A stretch of DNA of 64,000 nucleotides from Trichopria drosophilae (lineage: Eukaryota > Arthropoda > Insecta > Hymenoptera > Diapriidae). The position numbers were made by a program, and so were the translations under genes. Where the stretch lies: contig CM059584.1 of NCBI GenBank assembly GCA_030407085.1, positions 5,394,001 to 5,458,000 of the forward strand, given 5' to 3'. Below are positions 23,586 through 33,897 of this stretch, piece after piece. The notes beneath the pieces are model-generated. The model saw only the letters and a program-made list of their open reading frames with translations. It did no database searches and was not told the DNA's origin. Position 1 is the first letter of the stretch; every line of letters begins with the position of its first letter.

Positions 23586-23823
23586 TTTTAATTTGAGTTA
23601 ATTTTCCGAGGTTAAAAATGCAAACAAATAGGTTAAGCTGTATTATTTTAAAACTTAATAGACGTAAATATTTCATCATATTTTTTTTTAAATTGTTATT
23701 GCTGTCAGTATCAATTCGATGAAGTGTTGGCAATACTACAAGGTTACCTTCGGACAATATGGTAATACCCCACAAATAAATGGAATGCGTGGCTGAATAC
23801 TAAACCAGTTATAAATTACCATT

Positions 23824-24340
23824 AACCCTTCTGAATCTGAAATCGGATTTACAGAATTTAAAATGGAAGATCCAATATGGCGAAGGGAAATCCGAAAAAT
23901 GGTTCTATTTTTGTGAAAGTGTACACCTTGAGGTTTTTGAGGTCGCTGAATTTGAATCTGAAATCGGATTTTCAGAATTCAAAATGGCGGATCCAATATG
24001 GCGGAAGCAAATTCGAAAAATGAAAAGATTTTCAAGATTTCCAATGTTTTGGTAAATTTTATTCTTTATAATGTATCCGAGTATCAGAAACAGGACTCAA
24101 ATTCAAAATTCGCCATCACGAACATCTATTTTTCAAATTTGTGTTCATCATATTGGATACACTATTTTGAATTTTAGAAGTCTGATTTCAGATTCCGATT
24201 CAGCGACCTCAATTACCCCAAGATACTCATTTTCGTCAAAATCGAATCAGTTTTAGAATATTCGTCAGCCTTATTGGATTCGCAATTTAAAATTTTGAAA
24301 ATAGATTTCAGATTCGGATTCAGCATCCTCAAAAACCATG
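23824..24340. mobile_element. Palindromic composite: two forward and two reversed ATGGCGG modules
   Basis: Forward modules begin near 23831 and 23951 (period about 120 bp). Each has GAATCTGAAATCGGATTT, CAGAATT, then AAAATGG(A/C)(A/G)GATCCAATATGG, separated by GAGGTCGCTGAA. Reversed modules follow, with CATATTGGATACACTATTTT at about 24149 and CTTATTGGATTCGCAATTTA at about 24270 (period 121 bp), each followed by AGATTC(C/G)GATTCAGC. The centre lies near 24060. The layout suggests a foldback element with tandem-repeat arms. The 61-codon frame at 24071-24256 is inside it and not a gene. Confidence 0.75.
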
Positions 24341-24345
24341 TTTTA

Positions 24346-24770
24346 CCAAATTAAAGTGGGATTGTTAAGTATAAACATGTTTTGTAACATACGCGCACAT
24401 ATGCGTCATGAGACAAATGTGTCACAATTTTTCATGATCAAAAGCGTCACTGACAGTTAAAGGGTTGAAGGCAAAGTAACGAAGATGATGGTTGACGATA
24501 ATATCCAACATATCGATAATTTTTTAATGTTTCATGATGACTTCAGAGTATGAAATCCTTTGCACACGACATCCTCGACTTCAGACGTCATAACATGTAG
24601 TTTTGACATCCGAATCATAACAATAAGACAGTAAACCATAAAAACGTACCTTGTACACTTGTACATTTTGATGTACTTCTATCATACGTTACAACAGTAC
24701 AAGAAATTTCAAAAAACAAGTTACACTAGCATTTCTTGTGGCTCGATTCAAAAACAAAAAGGTGGTTTAA
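24346..24770. other. Noncoding, nothing recognised
   Basis: AT-rich with scattered low-complexity sequence. No supported feature. Confidence 0.4.
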
Positions 24771-25640
24771 TTTACTCGCGCGTAAACTCGAAACAGTGTA
24801 TATGAAATTAGTATTTTAAGTCGAATTCTTACCGCCGCATGGTTTGGCGAGTATCCCAGCATTTGTCAAGTCAGAACGCACCGAAACAACAGAAAATTGA
24901 AAATGGCATGCCGAGCTCGCCTCAGCTCTAGCCGACACGGATGCGGGAAAGAATAAAAATGAGAAATACCTCGACGTTCGTCGAAATTTACGCGAGCATT
25001 CGTTTACTCGCTGAGCAATGCGCTTGAAGAATCCGCTTCTAGCCGCGTATACGACGATGCATATTTTTATGAGAAGCGCAAATATGCACTTTTCATCACG
25101 TTCAATACTACATCGTGATTTTTGCATACAGTTTTCCGGATCTCAAATTGAACATTACAGTAGTCACACGCACCTACGCAAATTATAATTATAATCCAAA
25201 ATTCGATAATGTGGCAAAAACCGTTAACATAATTCAACAACCTGGATATTAATTTGACCGAAAAATGGTAAGCAATATACCGAAGGATTAATGTCGCAAC
25301 GTATTAAATAAGCCAGGATGTGTTCGTGAGCTCCAGTGAGCGTGGAGCAGGGTTAATATTTCTGTTGGCACGTGGAACCCACGGGATTCTCTCTGGATGT
25401 AACAATTCCCACATCTTCCCTGGACATATGTTTATTAATTAAACAACCACTTAACGAATTTTTAAACCTATTACACTAAGCAGATAACAAACGATTTAAC
25501 CTTGGACTGATTAATCCAGGAGCTACCTACACTGAGAGAAGTTAGAACATCGGTATTGCCTGCTGTTGTAGTAGCACCAAATTAGAGCCAACGGTATCTC
25601 AGATTGAAAGCGAACTATTTTTCCAAATCTTAACCTGAGT
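24770..25640. other. CpG-rich single-copy island
   Basis: Non-repetitive block with many CpG sites (for example ACTCGCGCGTAAACTCGAAA, CGACGTTCGTCGAAATTTAC). A 103-codon minus frame (24816-25127) is arginine- and serine-rich with no domain I know. The right part (25260-25600) is a normal-complexity sequence without frames. Possible regulatory element; coding is unproven. Confidence 0.35.
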
Positions 25641-25645
25641 AAAAA

Positions 25646-25790
25646 AAGTCTCGCAATAGACTCGCATTAAGTCTCGCGAATATGTTTCCCGAAAGTATCG
25701 CTAAACGGCAAGTGCGATACTTTAAGCGATACATCATGCCTCATGGATCGAAAAGTATCGCTGGTATCGCAAAAGTATCGGAAAAGTATT
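25646..25790. repeat. Cluster of AAGTATCGC / GCGATAC repeats
   Basis: AAGTCTCGC occurs at 25646 and 25669. AAGTATCG units occur at 25693, 25753 and 25773 in direct orientation, with GCGATACTT (25714) and GCGATAC (25726) reversed. The mixture of direct and inverted 8- to 9-mers suggests a small MITE or a cluster of identical protein-binding sites. No frame is present. Confidence 0.5.
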
Positions 25791-26104
25791 TTAGATATAA
25801 AATAAAAATAAAAAATAAATAAATTAAAAACATTTAATAATGAAAATTTGAAAGAATTATTTCATAATGTTTATTGAATCGCAAATAACTAAAGCGAGTT
25901 ATATACTAAAGAAATCGATTTACAGTTTCATTTTTAAATAATCCAGTTTGAAGACATCACTCTAAAATTTTTGGACTCAAATTTCAGTCAAAAGGAGTAA
26001 AAAATGGGGTACATTTGGGTTCTTAGGAGTCAAAATCTAGTTTAATGGCGTCAATAAATACGGAAAAAGAGAAAGGCGACTGAATTCCGACTAGACAGGA
26101 CTAG

Positions 26105-26632
26105 TTACTACGCAGCCGGCTTTTTTATTTCAACTTACTATAACATAGTCAATTTTGAAGGTTTTGAAACGAATAAAAAAAGAAATTGTTCGTTAGAGAT
26201 TTTTACATCTAATGGTGAAATAATTAATTATATATCTCAATAAACAATAAAGTCATTAATTTTGTTCTACCCAACTGCAAAATATATCTTCTGGCTATTC
26301 GTTTATCGAGCAAATTTCGAGTATCCGCAAACTGTCAGCGAGAAAGTTGATCATAAAGGTAAGAACAAATTTTCTGAAAAATTTTATCTTTATTGGTCTA
26401 ATAGTCAAAACATAACGAATGTTTAAATTTGGTGGCAGCCGATGACCAACGCGTCATGTGCTTCGAGACCCTGAAAAACTTCATTGTTTATTGAGATATA
26501 TAATTTGTTCATACATACTTCATTAGATGCAAAAAACTCTAACGAACAATTTCTTTTTTTATTCGTTTCAAAATTATCAGAATTGAATAAGTTACAGTGA
26601 GTTGAAATAAACCAGTTTTCGATGCAGTTTAG
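26105..26632. mobile_element. Non-autonomous element with about 150-bp inverted repeats, ending at TTAGG repeats
   Basis: The left arm contains TTTATTTCAACTTACTATAAC, then GGTTTTGAAACGAATAAAAA, TTGTTCGTTAGAG and TATATCTCAATAAACAAT (to about 26250). The right arm (about 26476-26632) holds the same blocks in reverse, ending TTGAAATAAACCAGTTTTCG. The unique centre (26266-26475) has no significant frame. The right end abuts the TTAGG array directly. Confidence 0.75.
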
Positions 26633-26651
26633 GTTAGGTTAGGTTAGGTTT
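26630..26651 (+). repeat. Interstitial insect telomere-type repeat (TTAGG, 4 units)
   Basis: TTTAGG followed by three further TTAGG-phase units gives about 22 bp of the pentamer known as the canonical insect telomere sequence. Such short internal arrays are usually products of telomerase-related repair or chance; this one directly joins the end of an inverted-repeat element. Confidence 0.85.
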
Positions 26652-26652
26652 A

Positions 26653-27260
26653 CTACAACGGTAAAGGGATTTAAACCAAGTATGAAATACCCAAAAGGCG
26701 CAAATGTGACTCCAAGAGAGTAAAATTGAAGCCTATATAGGAGTGAAATTTACTGATTACTCTTTCTTGGTCTCTGCAATTGAGTCCAATAATTAGAGTG
26801 TGTCAACGAGAAGGTCACATTTACTTTGACGTGTGGCATTAAAATATTCAACTTTATTACTATTTTTTATAACGAACAAATTAAAATAAGTCACTAATAC
26901 ATTTTCCACCATGAAAAATATGAAAAATGTCAATTTTTTAACGTCTAATGTCGTATAACCCCTGAATACTATTACAAACAGTATCTAATAATACAAAAGT
27001 AATATTAACTTACTATTTATAGTAATGATATACGATATACGTCTGACGCTCGCGAGTTGGCTTTTGATACACTTTGGCCTGACAAGAATTATATTTCCTA
27101 TTATAAAACACCAATTTCCTTCGAAGTTTCAAAAAATCAGTTTAGCAACATTATGACCTAATACCATGAAAAATAACGACATCAGATAAGTTTCAAAATG
27201 TTTATAAATTCGATGCTGGTTTGTTCACTTAAATAGCTTCATGGTAGGTATCCATACAAA
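26653..27260. other. Noncoding, nothing recognised
   Basis: AT-rich, no frame or structural signal that I can support. Confidence 0.4.
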
Positions 27261-27261
27261 A

Positions 27262-27815
27262 AAATTCACTGTTGGACACTTTTATCGACCGTCCTATTGT
27301 GTCTCATTTTTATGCCATATTTAGTTTCACCACGGTCTCTTTTTGCGTGTCCAGTTTATCCTATGTTACCCTTTTACCGCGTAAGATTTTCTGCGGTATC
27401 CGCTTTTGCATCACGTTTCACGCGATCACTTGTACGATTTCGATCTCGTTGTGTGCGCACTTTGTACGAACCGTTCAGAGGGATATGCAAGTGAGTTCTA
27501 GCCGATTTACGGCACCCTCTCACACGTCAACCAGTCGTTATCTGAAAAACCCAGTCACTCTACATTTAGAGCAGTGTTGTGCTACGATATGCAAACTGCG
27601 ACACATGAACGTTGATCTTCAGAGAGACTTTAGAAATGATGTTGAATTGGTCGTTTTTAGAATTTATTTTACAAGTTTTAAAAAAGTATTTAGTGGTAAA
27701 CGAGTAATAGATATATCTACTTTACTTTCTGAATCATCTGAAGTCAATGCCCACTCACCAAAAGTGTGGCATTCGAGAATGGATGTATTAACTCTAATTT
27801 TTAGGTTATAAACCG
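27262..27815 (+). other. Island with a 179-codon open frame, unrecognised
   Basis: An open plus frame at 27272-27811 spans a CpG-richer left part (27290-27560) and an A/T-richer right part. The translation is rich in F, S, T and C, with hydrophobic runs in residues 10-65 and no recognisable domain. A second frame of 65 codons overlaps it. A gradient in base composition across one frame argues against a single exon. Possible regulatory element or chance frame. Confidence 0.25.
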
Positions 27816-28007
27816 ATTACTGATAGGTCTTAATCATATATGGTCATTTTCAATTTCATACGTACGTAATGATAGGAAAACGCGGGAAATTGAGTTAAAA
27901 TCAAACAAAAAATCGGTAAAAACCCATTGTATATGAATAATTTGAGGTTATGTTTGAATCATGAAATTAGGTATTCATAAATGATAACAAGTCCTTTTTC
28001 ATGCCAG

Positions 28008-28237
28008 TTCTCGGGTGCGAAAAACCGATAAATCAATGAAGCGATAGGTCAAAAATCCGGCAGTCAAAGTACCGATAATCGAAAGCCGATCGTCAAAAAA
28101 CCGAAACTGCAAAAATAATTGTCCACTTGTCGTCTTATGTCTACATTTTTATGTATCGGCTTTTCGCCTATCGGTTTTTAGACTGTTGGTTTTTTTACTT
28201 GTCGGCTCTTTGATTTTCGGTTTTTCGACCCGAACCT
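28008..28237. mobile_element. Palindromic MITE made of GAAAAACCGATAA-like units
   Basis: The left end CTCGGGTGCGAAAAACCGAT and the right end, read in reverse as TTCGGGTCGAAAAACCGAAA, are inverted copies. Inside each arm a degenerate 12-15 bp unit with CCGATA, CCGGCA or CCGAAA after an A-run repeats about six times (for example GAAAGCCGATCG, CAAAAAACCGAAAC). The loop lies near 28120. No coding capacity. Confidence 0.7.
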
Positions 28238-28284
28238 CCATTCTTCATAGTTTCGACCATAATATGGTTAAATAATCGACATTT

Positions 28285-28345
28285 AAAAATGGAAACTTGC
28301 AGACGCCATCTTGAAGCCGTCATTTTGATTTTTGAAAACATCCAA
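28285..28345 (-). repeat. Fragment of the ATGGCGG module family
   Basis: ACGCCATCTTGAAGCCGTCA and CATTTTGATTTTTGAAAACA form two GCCAT/GTCAT cores 22 bp apart, as in reversed modules elsewhere. It lies at the start of a 70-codon frame that is not supported as coding. Confidence 0.45.
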
Positions 28346-28733
28346 CAGGAGAAGAAAGGGCTGAGCAAAAATACACGTTTTGTACCTTTTGCACTGGTCA
28401 GTATCGTTCATTTCTATGCCAAAAAATGGAATTCTTTCAAAAAAAACATTGAAAAAATTTATTTTCTTTCACTTTCGGTACAAAAGCGGTTAGAGTACTA
28501 ACGTCGAAAGCACATAAAATGATATTCAGACAGCTTTGAAGTAGCCTAAATTAAATCTGCGGATTATGTTTGAAGACAACTCCAATATTCTGTATTAACT
28601 ACAAAAATTACGCCTAGATTAATTTGATCTCTACTTAACCCTTTAGGATCACGTTGACCCAAAATTTTAATACAGTAAAAACGTAAAATTTTCCGCTCAT
28701 TCGATTACCGAGGTCAAAAATATATGTTTCATC

Positions 28734-29105
28734 GGCTTCGTAGCTCAGGCGGTAGCGTGCTGGACTACGAAGTCGTAGGTCGTGAGTTCGATCCCCGGCT
28801 GGGCAATTTTTCGAAATTGTTTGCAGGCAGCAGTTCGCTATGTGTAAGACGAACCACGCTGTCTGTTTAGCATTTTCGAGGTATTGTCTTCAGGCGGAAA
28901 TCGAGCCATGGCCGATGCTGTACTTGATGTGGATTTCTGCAGTTTCCTACATTCCCGACAAATGTGAGTATGGCGCCATCTAAGACGACCTGCAGCTCTC
29001 GCAAGGATACTCACCTGTACCCGGACAAGCTCCCTGGGAGCTTTTGGGACACCTCGATCGAGGTGGAAGGTAGAGGATAAAAAAAATAAAAAAAATAAAT
29101 ATAAG
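28734..29105 (+). mobile_element. tRNA-derived SINE, apparently full length
   Basis: The head is 74 nt (28734-28807): A box TAGCTCAGGCGGTAGCG from 28741, ACTACGA anticodon-loop-like segment, and B box GAGTTCGATCC (28785-28795). Acceptor strands do not pair well, so it is not a tRNA gene. The body (28808-29070) is GC-richer than its surroundings, with blocks such as GCCATGGCCGATGCTGTAC, and ends with CTCGATCGAGGTGGAAGGTA followed by an A-rich tail AAAAAAAT repeated to about 29105. Head, body and A-rich tail in this order define a SINE. It would be copied by the machinery of a LINE. Confidence 0.8.
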
Positions 29106-30029
29106 AAATTAAAATTGACCTTGAAATAACCTTGAAATTAACATCCAAAGTCACTATTCGATTTCTTGATATAAATTATTTGATATTATTTAATTTTTTT
29201 TCACTTTTTTATGGTTAGGATTTATCAACATATTATTCAATACTAAGTTCATTTATAATGTTTCTCATATTAACAAACAAGTGCTTAATTAGGCCGATAT
29301 TAATGTTGAATAAAACAAGGTCACAAACAAACATATTAAACGAATGTTTATATTTACCAGTGGAGTTTGAAAAGTACATATTGCTCTTAGATAAACATAT
29401 GAAGATAAATATTTCTCATTTAGTCATGCAGTTTTTTTCCTTAGAAGTTACTGAACTGTATTATTAAATACACCGTTATAATATCATTTTTCATTGCGAA
29501 GAAAATTATATATTTTAAGTTTATTTAATAAACCTCACTAGCAACTTTAATATAAGCTAATGTACCAATATTGACGAGAGGTTGAAGTTCAACATCAGCA
29601 TATCTTGTTAATTCAGTAATTAATCACTTAGTGCAGGATACTACATCCGAAAGTTATTGTAACTTTAGGTATTCGACTTAATAACTAAAAGTATAATTTC
29701 AAGAGGCAATGAAATCATCGTCGCATTTAACGTTAGTTGCAACCCAAACTAAAGTAATAATATTTATACCGCAAATTAAATTTTCATTTATCTTACAATA
29801 ACTTTTTATGACATTGTGACTTATCTACATTGCAACTCGGGTTTTTTAGTATAATATTATGTATAAGAAACTTAACTCACCATTTTTCATCCATAATATT
29901 TTATTTTAATTTTTTTTTTAATTTACCCTCACCTTTCTATTATTATTAACCCATTAACGCCCAAGGAATATGTAGCTCATTTCGGAGCTCCACTAACAAT
30001 GTGAAATCTGAAAAATACTAGTAAAAATC
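29106..30029. other. AT-rich noncoding, nothing recognised
   Basis: One A/T-driven 69-codon frame (29258-29467), no supported feature. Confidence 0.45.
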
Positions 30030-30708
30030 TACACGGAAAAAAATATTTAGGTTACGTTAGCTCAAATACTTTGGTTGACAGGCGTTTGATTATACGAGCA
30101 CAATTATAAGTCTGTCACAATAATTTATAAATGTAATACAGAAAATTCATTTAGCTACCACAGCTTAATGAATTTATCTGCGGGTGTTTGGTTGTCGCTG
30201 CAAAAGATAACTGGCTGAAAGACAAGTGCATGTATGCTGTCAAATTATTCGCTGTATAAATGAGCAAGTTGCGGTTAAAATTGATTTCTTTGTGAAAAAT
30301 AAGTTAACAAAATGGGGACTCATATTTTATTTTATTATTAATAAAGTTAATACGTGAATAAATGCATGTAATGAAGGTTACAAGTTACGTACTATATCGG
30401 TTTTTAACCTTTCTTTCAGTGTACTAATCACTATTTTTTAGTGCAGATTAATACGTGATCACAAATAAATATAATTTCACGTCTATAAATATAAGAGAAA
30501 TGAAAAATAGTCCATTATTTAGTCCAATTGATAGGCTGTGTTTGTTGAGATATATATCTTAAGGCAGCTAAAGTGTTAAGGTAAGAGAGAAAAACTGCGG
30601 TAGCTAAACGAGTTTGACTGATAGAGCCGAACTGCGTTTAACTGTGTTTAGGTTAAGCTGTGACAGATGAATATTTTGCTGTATGGGTTAAACATTATTT
30701 TCCGTGTA
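30030..30708. mobile_element. Old TIR element with TACACGGAAAA ends
   Basis: The left end TACACGGAAAAAAATATTTA and the reversed right end TACACGGAAAATAATGTTTA match, and further inward TGTCACA and TTTAGCTACC(A/G)CAG blocks recur in reverse orientation (30112 and 30143 on the left; about 30659 and 30600 on the right). Interior sequence is A/T-rich and holds no frame. Termini of this CACxGAAAAAA type are common in insect MITEs. Decay makes the arm limits approximate. Confidence 0.6.
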
Positions 30709-31300
30709 CTAATCTACAAATTGATATTGACTTTTAGTTTAATAGTTTGTAGAGTTAGTAATAAATTAGTAGGTTTTAACTTTTTATTAGCAAAAATGAT
30801 TAGGAATTCCTTTGGTGACTAACTTTTTATTTTCTAACTGGTAGTTTTTAAGTAATTCATATTTAATGTTTTACATGCACACAATCCAACTGTAAGTTAG
30901 GCAGATTAATTGCTTTCTAAATCGAAATTAGTAAAAATCTACTAATGATGTAGTTAAACGTCGGTCAGTATTTAAATAAAAAACGACTTTCAAAACTATT
31001 AATCATTAGTCCAGTTCTACTAATCTGAGATTAGTGATTGTGTTTTTTAATATGGTACAACTAAAAGGAATTAAAATTAAATTGAACTAAATAATTCAAT
31101 TAGTGATGTACTTTTTACTACTTCATTAGTAGTTTTTAACTATTTGAGAATTGGAGAATAAAAGTAGCCTCAAAATCGACTAGATCGTATCTTTCTAAAA
31201 TATTTTGTTATATATTTAAAAACTAAGCTTTAATTAAAATTAACAGACAATAGAAGCTCAGATTTGAAAAGAATGAAGTATAAAGTGGCGAGATCTTATG
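30709..31300. other. AT-rich stretch with recurrent ATTAGTAG-type words
   Basis: TTAGTAG, TTAGTAA and ATTAGT recur many times in both orientations between 30715 and 31140. This could be a degenerate repeat element, but I could not define arms. No frame is present. Confidence 0.35.
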
Positions 31301-31303
31301 CCG

Positions 31304-31386
31304 AGATGCGAATACTATACAGTGGTAGATTGGACTCTCAGGGTCCAGCTATGAAAACGTTCCGAGTTCGAATTCCAGGGTTTGAA
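31304..31386 (+). ncRNA. tRNA-like unit with long variable arm (pseudogene or SINE head)
   Basis: A D-loop-like AGTGGTAGA, a perfect 5-bp anticodon stem (TGGAC 31331-31335 with GTCCA 31343-31347) around the 7-nt loop TCTCAGG, a long variable region, and a B box GAGTTCGAATTCC (31364-31376). The formal anticodon would be TCA, which in a tRNA would read TGA, but acceptor pairing is not evident, so function is unlikely. It may be a decayed serine/leucine-class tRNA or SINE head. Downstream sequence to about 31450 ends in an A-run. Confidence 0.5.
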
Positions 31387-31629
31387 GTGGAAATCTCATT
31401 ATGGAAGCTGATCGGTTGATCGAGTCAGAATACAATGACAAAAAAAAAATGGTTGAGTGTCGAAACTGGTGTTTTTATAAATAACATTCGTTAGGTCCAA
31501 ACGACATCAAGTCAGATCAAACGAGATTGAATAGAGGATATCAAGTTGAATTGTCTTTCACGATCACTGCCTGTTGATTAACTACAATTGTAACCGATAA
31601 TCTAATAAAAGTAACACAGAGCTGCACAA

Positions 31630-31870
31630 CATTTTCTTTGACATAACTTGAATCGAAATTAGTAGATTTTATAGACTTTTGGACGCTGAAAACGAAATTT
31701 TTCCAATTTAACCAATCACGTCAGATATTTCAAATATTATATCCTAACCTCAAATTGAGAAAAAAAGGATATTTTTGAACGTTTTTTGGTCCTATATCTT
31801 AGTCAAATCAGACACAGGATTCGTTTCCAATACACAAAAATCCATAAGATCCAAAAAACATTTTTCGTGG
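31630..31870. repeat. Dispersed repeat related to the element at 39340-39830
   Basis: ACTTGAATCGAAATTAGTAG followed by GACGCTGAAAACGAA, and in reverse at the far end GATTCGTTT with CCATAAGATCC, repeat the order seen at 39350-39800. The arms flank a centre with TGGTCCTATATCTTAGTC. No frame is present. Confidence 0.55.
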
Positions 31871-31873
31871 TCC

Positions 31874-33060
31874 TTAAGTAAATGCTGAAGCTGTGAAAAA
31901 TAAAAAACCTTTTTCAATGTATCCATTCAATACTAAGCCAGACCAGGAATTTATTGCAGTATTAAGGTTGTTCTTAAACCATTTGACTTCTGCACTAAAT
32001 ACACAAGAGTCTTTGTGGTCCTCGATCCCAGAACTACTCTCATTTTCCAACATTGTGCATCTCCCTTGAGCTCTCGAGTTGTGGTAAAGTTTTCTGGGGA
32101 CCAAAAATATCTTCCCTGACATTTTTATCGCTGGATGGAAAAATTAGCCGCGCTTAGATTCCCTCTTCTTTGAGGTGAAATCGAGTGGCGAAACCCGTGG
32201 CGTAATATCCGCGGGAAGCCCGGTAAGTAGCTGCCACGATTTATCTGTGTTCCATAACAAACAGCGCTTACGAGAGCATGACATCCCACTAGGGAGATAA
32301 CGCACTTTACTAACGAACTTTGATAACGTTCATTCCGCTAGACCTGAGCACGGATGGCGACGCATGCTGTAGTTATGACGAGAGTTCCCGAGTCGAGTCC
32401 ATCTGGCAATCTCTGTATGCTTCCGTAACCCGCATCACCTCTCCTAATCTCATAAACTTGAAACTCCACAAGGCTGTGGTGATAGTAAATTCGCACTGAC
32501 TACACCCGAGAAGGGTCGATTTTTCAAAGGTTTGAAACAATCATTTCCTCCTGTGACGTAATTTCTATTAATTATTCGAGTTAATTAGCCTCCAGTGATG
32601 TTATGATCAGTAGCTCGTTTAATAGGTCTCCCCATCAACAGAATTGCTGTATTTCAGATATATTGTAATACATAATTTGTAACAAAACGAGAAGATTATC
32701 ATCGACACGCCGTTGTCAATTTTTCAATTTTGGAAATATGAAATCTAGTCAGATAGGACATTCAGTCGATGCGCAACATCCAACGAAGATGCGTAAGGTC
32801 TTGTGCAAATTTCAGTAAATCTATCGAAGATCCTCCAAGTCACAGACGGCAACAATTATGAATTCGGCCAAGCATTCTTCAGCCGTCGTCTTTATCAAGA
32901 CGGACTTATAATCTTTCTGAAAATTCCATCGGCGTCTTAATTTAACGATACCAAGTTCCAGGATCTTGGCAAGAACAAAATCATTTGAGAACTGAGTATC
33001 CAGCATATCTTATTGGAAATCTACTAGATGGAGTACCAACTGACAAAAATCCTCAAGTTT
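31874..33060. other. Single-copy, CpG-containing island
   Basis: Ordinary-complexity sequence with CpG-rich parts (32150-32240, GTGGCGTAATATCCGCGGGA). Minus frames of 82 and 61 codons at 31874-32122 and 32821-33006 match nothing known, although the second has mixed codon third positions. GAGTCGAGTCCATCTGGCAA at about 32391 resembles a B box without its A box. Regulatory or exonic nature is not decided. Confidence 0.35.
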
Positions 33061-33209
33061 CAGTTTTTTTTAGTTTTTATTAATCGCCTCTTTCTCTCTC
33101 GCGAAATCGTGAAAAGACAAGTCGTGGGCTTAAATATATGTAAAATTACATGTAGGGCGGGGACCAGCAGATGACCAGCTATTTCCAATTTAAAAATCGT
33201 AAAAAACAC

Positions 33210-33897
33210 GGGGCGATATCGGGGTAAAGTGGCGAATCCTTACTTTTAGAGGTCTCTGAGATGACTATCATAAAATTAAGTGCGAGTCATAATCTTTTAA
33301 GTTATTATTCTTTGTTTTAATAAAAATAAAATTTCCACGTTGGAGGAATGAACCTCTTCAGATATATCAAAGTTTCCAACAACAGTAAAAAAAGAAATTG
33401 TATCTTCGGAACTTTGTAGGTACTCAATTTTTTTTAGTTACTCAATTAATTACTCAATGCATTCATCAAAAGAGAATTCTAAATTAAAAAATAATCACGG
33501 AATAGAGACATCCGGGAAAAAATTTCGCCGCTTCACTCCAAAGTATCATTTGGACTTCCAGATACGATACCGCATTTTAAACACACAAAAAAGGAACAAT
33601 AGTTTTATAAATAAGTCCAAAAAATATACTTTTAGAATAAATATATAAATAGTGATTATTAAACTACCAAAATAAAAATATTGCCCAATCAGAGAACAAA
33701 GTACAGGAAAATGACTTGAAATTTTTGTTTAAAAATTACATTTCTCGCTCTCAAAGATTTGTAAGAGAGCAAAAAATGAAATATCATGACTCAAAATGTG
33801 AAAAATGGTGTAAACAAAGAAACCACATATGATATTTTACAATCAGTATGATCATAATGGAAATATTTGAGATTCGTCACTTCGCCCCATCTTCCCC
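33210..33897. mobile_element. Diverged TIR element related to the 19638/21402 pair
   Basis: The left end carries GGGGTAAAGTGGCGAATCC (from 33221), and the reversed right end is GGGGAAGATGGGGCGAAGTG, sharing the GGGGxAAAGTGG theme of the copies at 19638 and 21402. A 63-codon frame at 33457-33648 lies in A/T-rich interior and is not supported. Flanking TA is present on the right (33898-33899), not clearly on the left. Confidence 0.6.

Noticed and set aside
27272..27811. 179-codon plus frame as a gene
   Set aside because: Composition shifts midway, no domain or splice context is visible, and a second frame overlaps it. Kept only as an island with an open frame.
28734..28807. Functional arginine tRNA gene
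   Set aside because: Poor acceptor and anticodon stem pairing, and it is followed by a SINE body with an A-rich tail.
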